Part shown: positions 7,140-10,747 of the stretch, piece by piece
Layout of the letters: each line of letters begins with the position of its first letter
Numbering within the stretch: position 1 is the first letter of the stretch
Origin: Myxococcales bacterium
GTDB taxonomy: Bacteria > Myxococcota > Polyangia > HGW-17 > SLPX01
Direction: 5' to 3'
Assembly (NCBI GenBank): GCA_007131745.1
Contig: SLPX01000343.1
Coordinates: 1-10,747 of the forward strand
Length of the DNA: 10,747 nt
Position numbers and translations under genes: made by a program
Notes under the pieces: generated by a model
What the model was told of the DNA's origin: nothing
The model's database searches: none
Seen by the model: only the letters and a program-made list of their open reading frames with translations

Positions 7140-7309
7140 ATGCGTATGGTGGGAGGTGGGTTGTCGAGGCAGAGATGACACTTTCTGAACTGCGGAATTT
7201 CTCGAACCTTTGTTTCCGTCAACTTGGACTTTGCGTTCAGGATCAACTGTGTAAAAGTCTTGAAGAGGTTTTTGCTATTTGATTTCATTAGGCGTAGACT
7301 AAAAACACG
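7140..7309. other. Intergenic spacer between the thi promoter and brnT, no supported gene
   Basis: This AT-rich stretch lies between two divergent transcription units. A 35-codon plus-strand frame (7175-7282, ATG with GAGG five bases upstream) and a minus-strand frame running antisense into brnT (7136-7444) are both open, but neither shows a recognisable motif. I see no repeat array, tRNA or strong hairpin. Confidence 0.5.
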
Positions 7310-7340
7310 TTGAGAGAAAGAGAAAGAAATTTTCTCATAT
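7310..7340 (+). promoter_or_regulatory. Candidate brnTA promoter with overlapping inverted repeat
   Basis: TTGAGA (7310-7315; 5 of 6 to the -35 consensus) and TCATAT (7335-7340) are 19 bp apart, a wide spacing. Between them GAGAAA (7320-7325) and TTTCTC (7331-7336) form an inverted repeat with a 5-base centre. Toxin-antitoxin operons of the BrnTA type are autorepressed by the ribbon-helix-helix antitoxin, so an operator overlapping the promoter is expected; whether this is it is inference. Confidence 0.35.
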
Positions 7341-7381
7341 ATCGAACAAAACCGGATTTCAAAGTTAATTGAGTGTTTCAG

Positions 7382-7684
7382 ATGACCATAAACTACAATT
7401 TTGAATGGGATCCGGCAAAAGACCGCAAAAACCGGAATAAACACGATATAGCCTTTGAGGAATCAGCAACTGTTTTCAAAGATTCAAAGGCACTATCCAT
7501 TTTTGATCCGGATCACAGTGATGGCGAAGAAAGATGGATAACCATGGGCATTTCGGATAAGGGAAGGTTGCTGATAGTGGTCCACACTTTTCGAGAAGAA
7601 AGTGAAGAGACCGTCAACATAAGAATCATTTCAAGCCGAAAAGCTGCAAAACGAGAAACAAAAGCATATGGTGAAGGAAAATGA
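7382..7684 (+). CDS. brnT: BrnT-family toxin (type II toxin-antitoxin)
   Basis: Predicted RelE/ParE-fold ribonuclease toxin that blocks translation when free, normally held inactive by BrnA. 100 residues from ATG at 7382, the usual BrnT size. Family pattern: FEWDPAKD..KNRNKHDIAFEES.TVF.D (N-terminal block with the KH pair), ALSIFDPDHSDGEERWITMG, GRLLIVVHTFRE and the C-terminal basic block RIISSRKAAKRETKAY. An in-frame GTG at 7373 adds three residues (MFQ) and cannot be excluded; neither start has a strong ribosome site, a GAG lying nine bases before the ATG. The stop overlaps the brnA ATG by four bases (ATGA), so toxin comes first and the antitoxin is translationally coupled. The local sequence is more AT-rich than the genes on either side, which fits a mobile module. 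Confidence 0.93.
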   Translation: MTINYNFEWDPAKDRKNRNKHDIAFEESATVFKDSKALSIFDPDHSDGEERWITMGISDKGRLLIVVHTFREESEETVNIRIISSRKAAKRETKAYGEGK

Positions 7685-7881
7685 GAAAAGAGTATGATTT
7701 TTCAAGAGGACAAAGAGGCAAATTCCATCATCCGGATATGAAGGTGAACATTCCCATTTACCTTGATGATGAAGTTTCAGATTTTGTCGACAAAATCGCG
7801 TCCAAGAAAGGGATTGACCGATCTTCTGTAGTAAACGAGCTTCTCAAGGGCGACATGGAACTTGCCAAGGCCATGGAATAG
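7681..7881 (+). CDS. brnA: BrnA-like ribbon-helix-helix antitoxin
   Basis: 66-residue partner of BrnT; binds the toxin and, as a dimer, the operon promoter. The N-terminal MRKEYDFSRGQRGKF segment is the block typical of BrnT partners and likely the toxin-facing arm. KVNIPIYLDDEV gives the DNA-contacting beta strand, followed by two helices (SDFVDKIASKKG, then DRSSVVNELLKGDMELAKAM), the ribbon-helix-helix layout. It is on the short side for BrnA-type proteins, but nothing looks truncated: it ends with a clean TAG and no continuation is seen. It begins inside the brnT stop (ATGA), so the two are co-translated. The brnA symbol rests on family and context, not on close identity to a characterised antitoxin. 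Confidence 0.88.
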   Translation: MRKEYDFSRGQRGKFHHPDMKVNIPIYLDDEVSDFVDKIASKKGIDRSSVVNELLKGDMELAKAME

Positions 7882-7902
7882 TTTCTCTTATCAAATTATC
7901 GA

Positions 7903-7920
7903 ATACTGCAGTATGTTTTA
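7903..7920 (+). terminator. Weak terminator-like palindrome after brnA
   Basis: ATACTGCAGTAT (7903-7914) is a perfect 12-bp palindrome followed by GTTTTAG and, a little later, CTTTTG. The stem is short and AT-rich with at most a 4-base loop, so termination would be weak. It lies in the 64-bp gap where brnTA converges with the rhodanese lipoprotein gene. Confidence 0.3.
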
Positions 7921-7945
7921 GCTTTTGTTAATGTCCAAGCGCGGT

Positions 7946-8653
7946 TCACTCAAGCTCGTAGCCGGCTTCCACCCACGCTTCGACACCGCCGCTCAGGTAC
8001 GAGATGGATTTGTACCCCATTGCCGTGAGTTTTGCGATTGCATCCAATGATCTTGGAATCGTGCGGCAATAGAGCACGACCCGTTCGTATGGATCCGGAC
8101 CGATGGCCTCGCCGAGAGCTTCGGGTTCCTCGTTGCAGTAACTTCCATCAGTTTCCGGTATGATCCCCACGGGCGGAATCCTGACATTGAAAAGTAAAAA
8201 GTCCTTGTTTTCCAATGCTTCGTGGAGTTCTTCAGGAGAAAGAGCGCTTGTGCCTATGCAGTTGCCTTGAACACAGCTCTGGCCTGAAAAACAACGGATT
8301 CCACAGCCTCCGCAATGAGACAAACATGAGCAGGTATCAATGCAACTGCCGTTACAATCCTGTAAACCTTCTCCGCATGAGGGCGGAGGCCCATCGTATT
8401 GCCAACCTCCGTCATCTCCGCCGTCTTGCTGACCGTTGCCTCCGCTGTCATATCGGCCGCCGTCTTCTTCGTCGTCTCCGCCCTCGTTTTCGTGATTGGA
8501 TTGCCCTCCGTCACGGGGTTCTCCGCCTTCCGGGGGAGTGCATGCCGAAGCGAAAAGAAACACCGACACAGTGATAAAAACGATCAAAAAACAAAGTTTT
8601 TTCTCTACGTTTGTCATCCCATAATCCGCGGATCGTAAACTTTCAATCACCAT
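7946..8653 (-). CDS. Lipoprotein with Cys-rich module and C-terminal rhodanese domain
   Basis: 235 residues from ATG at 8653; ATG at 8617 (223 residues) is the alternative. The first has AGGG 8 nt upstream, the second has no ribosome site. A hydrophobic segment (20-36) ends at Cys38 (ASAC, a loose lipobox), so it is probably lipid-anchored outside the cytoplasm. Residues 39-92 are an acidic Gly/Asp/Gln-rich linker. Residues 93-132 hold ten cysteines with the SHCGGCG..CFSGQSCVQGNC pattern common in exported deltaproteobacterial proteins, probably disulfide-bonded. Residues 137-235 are a rhodanese domain: SPEELHEALE, LLFNVRIPPVGIIPETD, active-site loop CRTIPRS (Cys196, Arg201; the usual fourth-position Gly is Ile) and SGGVEAWVEAGYELE. 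Rhodaneses move sulfane sulfur via a Cys persulfide; the substrate here is unknown. Convergent with brnTA. Confidence 0.88.
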   Translation of the reverse strand: MVIESLRSADYGMTNVEKKLCFLIVFITVSVFLFASACTPPEGGEPRDGGQSNHENEGGDDEEDGGRYDSGGNGQQDGGDDGGWQYDGPPPSCGEGLQDCNGSCIDTCSCLSHCGGCGIRCFSGQSCVQGNCIGTSALSPEELHEALENKDFLLFNVRIPPVGIIPETDGSYCNEEPEALGEAIGPDPYERVVLYCRTIPRSLDAIAKLTAMGYKSISYLSGGVEAWVEAGYELE

Positions 8654-8724
8654 GTTACCAGCCCTAATGGCGAAAATACAGGGTGCTATTTCAACAGGGC
8701 ATGCACAGGAGGCGTGTAAGGGGG

Positions 8725-8746
8725 CAAAAGTCCGGCCGGCCGGTCT
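8725..8746 (-). terminator. Possible terminator after the propeller lipoprotein gene
   Basis: On the minus strand ACCGGCCGGCCGGA (8744-8731) followed by CTTTTG lies just after the stop at 8752-8754. CCGG-CCGG-CCGG can fold as a 4-bp GC stem with a 4-base loop, next to a short U-tract of four. It would separate the three-gene lipoprotein operon from the rhodanese gene. The stem is short and the sequence is palindromic throughout, so the call is moderate. No convincing promoter was found between it and the rhodanese gene. Confidence 0.4.
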
Positions 8747-8751
8747 TCGAT

Positions 8752-9807
8752 TCAAAAACCCTTTTGGAGAATAAGCCCGTCATCGCCGACGATAACGGCC
8801 CTGTCCTCCGAAAAGCATACCCCGTTCAAGGAGTTTTCCACGCCGGACGCTGCTGCAGTAAAGGATTCTCCCCCGTCCGTGGATTCAATGACGGTTCCTT
8901 CGTCGCCCACAGCTACAACGATGCCCCCTTCCTTGTAAGCTATTGACAGGAGGGTTGCATCCGTGGCGGCCGAGAGGCTGCGCCAAGACTCACCTTCATC
9001 GTCCGTTCTCAGCACTATTCCATCTTCGCCGACAATCCACCCTGTCAGGCTCGTTTCAAAGATCATGTCATGGAATACGTTTGAAAAACCTGTCGAGACA
9101 GTCTCCCATGTGGAAGCATCGGTCGTCTTGAAAACATCTCCTCCCGTGTCGCCGGTCATGAATCCCGAATCCGGGCCTGTGTAAGCACCCGTGTAAAGAG
9201 TGTCTCCGGGCCACTTTCGGCTTGCGAAACAATTCCAGCCCTGCGGAATCCGGTACTTGTAAGTGCCTTCATCCAGGTTGCTTTGACCGATGGCATACCC
9301 GACGCCTTGTTCGACCATGATCACCTTGTGGTAAACGCTCATTGCAATGACCGCGCAAAACCAGGAGGGGTCCCACGTCTCTCCGCCGTCCGTTGTTTCG
9401 AGGATACGCGCGCCGCCCACTACAACCCCTTCAAGTGAATTAATAAACGCCACCGAAGAGAAATCAGGTTTTTCGGACGACTCCTGTGCTACAAAGCTTT
9501 GGCCGCCGCTGGAATGCAGAATCGTTCCGTTGTCTCCCACCGCCCATATTCCTCCGGACCTGCATGCAACCGCTCGCAAATTCTCCGCTGTGCCGGATTC
9601 CACCCGGGTCCATTCCGGCCCCGGTTGGGGAAGCATGTCTCCGCCGCCGTCGAAAGGGTCTATGGTTGAATCAGATGCAAGTGCGTCAACGGTGCCGTCT
9701 AACTCATCGGGGTAACCTTCCTCTCCGGATGAATCTACACATCCTATGCAGATTGCAGCCGAAACAAACACTATCATCCACCTGTTTATCCAACTGTTTA
9801 AAACCAT
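8752..9807 (-). CDS. Exported YCF48/Asp-box beta-propeller lipoprotein
   Basis: 351 residues. A signal peptide (hydrophobic 11-22) precedes Cys23 in CIGC, a non-standard lipobox, so export is likely and lipidation probable. Residues 24-66 are an acidic linker. The remainder has about five propeller blades marked by Asp-box/BNR-like turns: GDNGTILHSSGGQSF (91-105), ILETTDGGETW (135-145), FKTTDASTW (226-234), GEDGIVLRTDDEGESW (260-275) and GDEGTVIESTDGGESF (301-316), ending GDDGLILQ (341-348). This is the pattern of YCF48-like proteins, which act in photosystem assembly in cyanobacteria but occur as exported proteins of unknown role in many other bacteria. Start ATG has AGGAGG five bases upstream. 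It follows the preceding lipoprotein gene by 13 bp and is probably in one operon with it. Confidence 0.9.
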   Translation of the reverse strand: MVLNSWINRWMIVFVSAAICIGCVDSSGEEGYPDELDGTVDALASDSTIDPFDGGGDMLPQPGPEWTRVESGTAENLRAVACRSGGIWAVGDNGTILHSSGGQSFVAQESSEKPDFSSVAFINSLEGVVVGGARILETTDGGETWDPSWFCAVIAMSVYHKVIMVEQGVGYAIGQSNLDEGTYKYRIPQGWNCFASRKWPGDTLYTGAYTGPDSGFMTGDTGGDVFKTTDASTWETVSTGFSNVFHDMIFETSLTGWIVGEDGIVLRTDDEGESWRSLSAATDATLLSIAYKEGGIVVAVGDEGTVIESTDGGESFTAAASGVENSLNGVCFSEDRAVIVGDDGLILQKGF

Positions 9808-9812
9808 GAAAA

Positions 9813-9838
9813 CCTCCTGTTCAACAGGATGCGTCCTG
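9813..9838 (-). promoter_or_regulatory. Alternative hairpins over the stop codon and ribosome site between two lipoprotein genes
   Basis: Read on the minus strand, three short elements follow each other: CAGGA (9838-9834), TCCTG (9829-9825) and CAGGA (9819-9815). The middle one can pair with either neighbour. The last CAGGA is part of the AGGAGG ribosome site of the propeller gene, and the stop codon of the upstream gene (9823-9821) lies in the loop of the second hairpin. A ribosome ending on the upstream gene would open this structure, so the arrangement fits translational coupling. Stems are only 5 bp, so this is tentative. Confidence 0.35.
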
Positions 9839-10582
9839 GAGATTGAACACGCGGAGGATGTTTGTGGACTGGCCGAAAAACAATGGGCAGAAATTCAGGG
9901 GATCCGTCCAGGTGTTGTCATCCCAGTGAACCCGCACGTAGAAAAAACGGCCCACGGGCATGTACGGAACGCTGAATTCCCAGCCGAGAGGTCCTTCTTC
10001 GACAGGGGTTTCCGGAAACTCGATCCTTGTCTGAACATCTTCCACCACAACGCCGATTGGAACCTTGTCGCCTACCCCTTCCAAAACTCCGTCGAGCACC
10101 CAGGTGTCCACTTTTTTCGGTTCAAGGCTTACAAGTTGGTCGCCCGGCTCGAACAGCAGCCCGGTTTCGAGGGCTCTGTAGGTGGATACCTCGTTTGAGT
10201 CCCAATGGTACAAAATCAGGAAAAGCTCCCTGTTTTCCCCGGAAGATACATCCAGTACAAGGTCGATGGTGTCGTCGTTTCCGGGATCCCCGGCGTAACG
10301 CGCGGTTGCGGGAATGCGAAGATCGACCGCGCTTACCTCGACGGAAAAAGCCAGCGGATTATCCGCTAAGTTTACACTTGAAAACCCGCTCCTGAAAGCT
10401 CTATCCGGGTGGTTCACGTCGGTGGAAGAATGGACGCTTAGCGGAAGGTCCAGCAGTATCTCCAGATGCACCCGGGTGGTGGTGTCTTCTCTCGGTTCAA
10501 CCACACATCCCCCGATGACCGCGCCTGCGAAAATCGCGGGTAGCAAAAATATTTTGCTTTGCTTTGTGTTTAATGCAGCCAT
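9821..10582 (-). CDS. Lipoprotein of unknown function
   Basis: 253 residues; I do not recognise the family. Basic N-terminus (K7, K10), a hydrophobic stretch 11-25 and IGGC at 23-26 make a good type II signal peptide with lipidation at Cys26, so it is expected on the outer side of the inner membrane or on the outer membrane. The mature part is rich in alternating hydrophobic and polar residues (beta-type), with repeated Asp/Pro turns and no helix-rich region; a carbohydrate- or metal-binding sandwich is possible but unproven. Two cysteines lie near the C-terminus, one being the last residue (LQDASC). ATG at 10582 has GGGGAGG 9 nt upstream, inside the last codons of the preceding gene. It is 13 bp from the propeller gene downstream. 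Confidence 0.85.
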   Translation of the reverse strand: MAALNTKQSKIFLLPAIFAGAVIGGCVVEPREDTTTRVHLEILLDLPLSVHSSTDVNHPDRAFRSGFSSVNLADNPLAFSVEVSAVDLRIPATARYAGDPGNDDTIDLVLDVSSGENRELFLILYHWDSNEVSTYRALETGLLFEPGDQLVSLEPKKVDTWVLDGVLEGVGDKVPIGVVVEDVQTRIEFPETPVEEGPLGWEFSVPYMPVGRFFYVRVHWDDNTWTDPLNFCPLFFGQSTNILRVFNLQDASC

Positions 10583-10588
10583 ATCTGC

Positions 10589-10747
10589 TTACCTCCCCGG
10601 AACACGAACTCTGACTCTCAACCGAGTTTTGGGCGGGGGCCTCTGAATTCCGGACGGCCCCTGCTGAACACTGCCCGCGGTTCCATCTCCGCCCGTTGTA
10701 TCCAGGCACATCGAACCTCCGGCGCTAGCGGCTATTGCATCGGTTCC
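10589..10747 (-). CDS. C-terminal end of an unidentified gene (5' part beyond window)
   Basis: A minus-strand frame is open from the right edge to TAA at 10591-10589, giving 52 residues. They are rich in Gly, Ala and Thr (DTTGGDGTAGSVQQGPSG), then in Pro and Arg (QRPPPKTRLRVRVRVPGR). The stop is 6 bp before the next gene's ATG and its last codons supply that gene's GGGGAGG ribosome site, the spacing expected of an operon. No family can be named from this tail. A competing 70-codon frame (10709-10497) overlaps the next gene and has no support. Confidence 0.6.
   Translation of the reverse strand, partial: GTDAIAASAGGSMCLDTTGGDGTAGSVQQGPSGIQRPPPKTRLRVRVRVPGR

Noticed and set aside
7175..7282. 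35-codon plus-strand frame in the thi-brnT spacer
   Set aside because: It has a GAGG five bases before its ATG, but the product matches nothing I recognise and the spacer is long enough to hold such a frame by chance.
7136..7444. 102-codon minus-strand frame across the brnT start
   Set aside because: It overlaps brnT antisense and the thi promoter, and the product is an ordinary AT-rich composition mix without motifs.
10497..10709. 70-codon minus-strand frame upstream of and overlapping the last lipoprotein gene
   Set aside because: It overlaps the signal peptide region of a well-supported gene; another frame is open from the window edge and ends with operon-like spacing.

Overview
The window looks like chromosomal DNA of a Gram-negative bacterium of the deltaproteobacterial/Myxococcota kind, perhaps an uncultured one. 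The pointers are several secreted or lipid-anchored proteins of types common there: Asp/Gly/Cys-rich MopE-type metal-binding repeats with a choice-of-anchor L-like domain, a Cys-rich CGGC module fused to rhodanese, and a YCF48/Asp-box propeller lipoprotein. The taxonomic guess is inference; there is no rRNA or tRNA gene here to test it.

Layout, left to right. (1) + strand: the 3' half of serS (seryl-tRNA synthetase), then a 278-bp gap with a good promoter, then a large exported protein carrying three 93-residue metal-binding repeats. (2) - strand, convergent with it: a neurotransmitter:sodium-symporter family transporter whose Na1-site side-chain ligands appear to be replaced while the Na2 site is intact. 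(3) - strand: a compact thiamine operon, thiM-thiE-thiL, with ATGA overlaps. It is preceded by a promoter, a TPP riboswitch aptamer and an intrinsic terminator whose 5' arm can pair alternatively with the aptamer P1 3' strand. (4) + strand: an AT-rich two-gene BrnT/BrnA toxin-antitoxin module. (5) - strand: four genes for exported proteins (one partial at the right edge). Three are tightly spaced and end at a possible terminator; the fourth is a lipoprotein with a Cys-rich module and a rhodanese domain.

How they work together. The thi genes form one pathway: ThiM makes thiazole phosphate from salvaged thiazole alcohol, ThiE joins it to the pyrimidine pyrophosphate, and ThiL phosphorylates thiamine phosphate to TPP, which feeds back through the riboswitch. 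BrnT/BrnA is a self-contained, self-regulated module. The exported proteins have no assigned pathway. I see no CRISPR array, transposase, phage gene or origin. I do not see a clearly new multi-gene system; the most unusual single items are the transporter's cation site and the lipid-anchored Cys-rich rhodanese.
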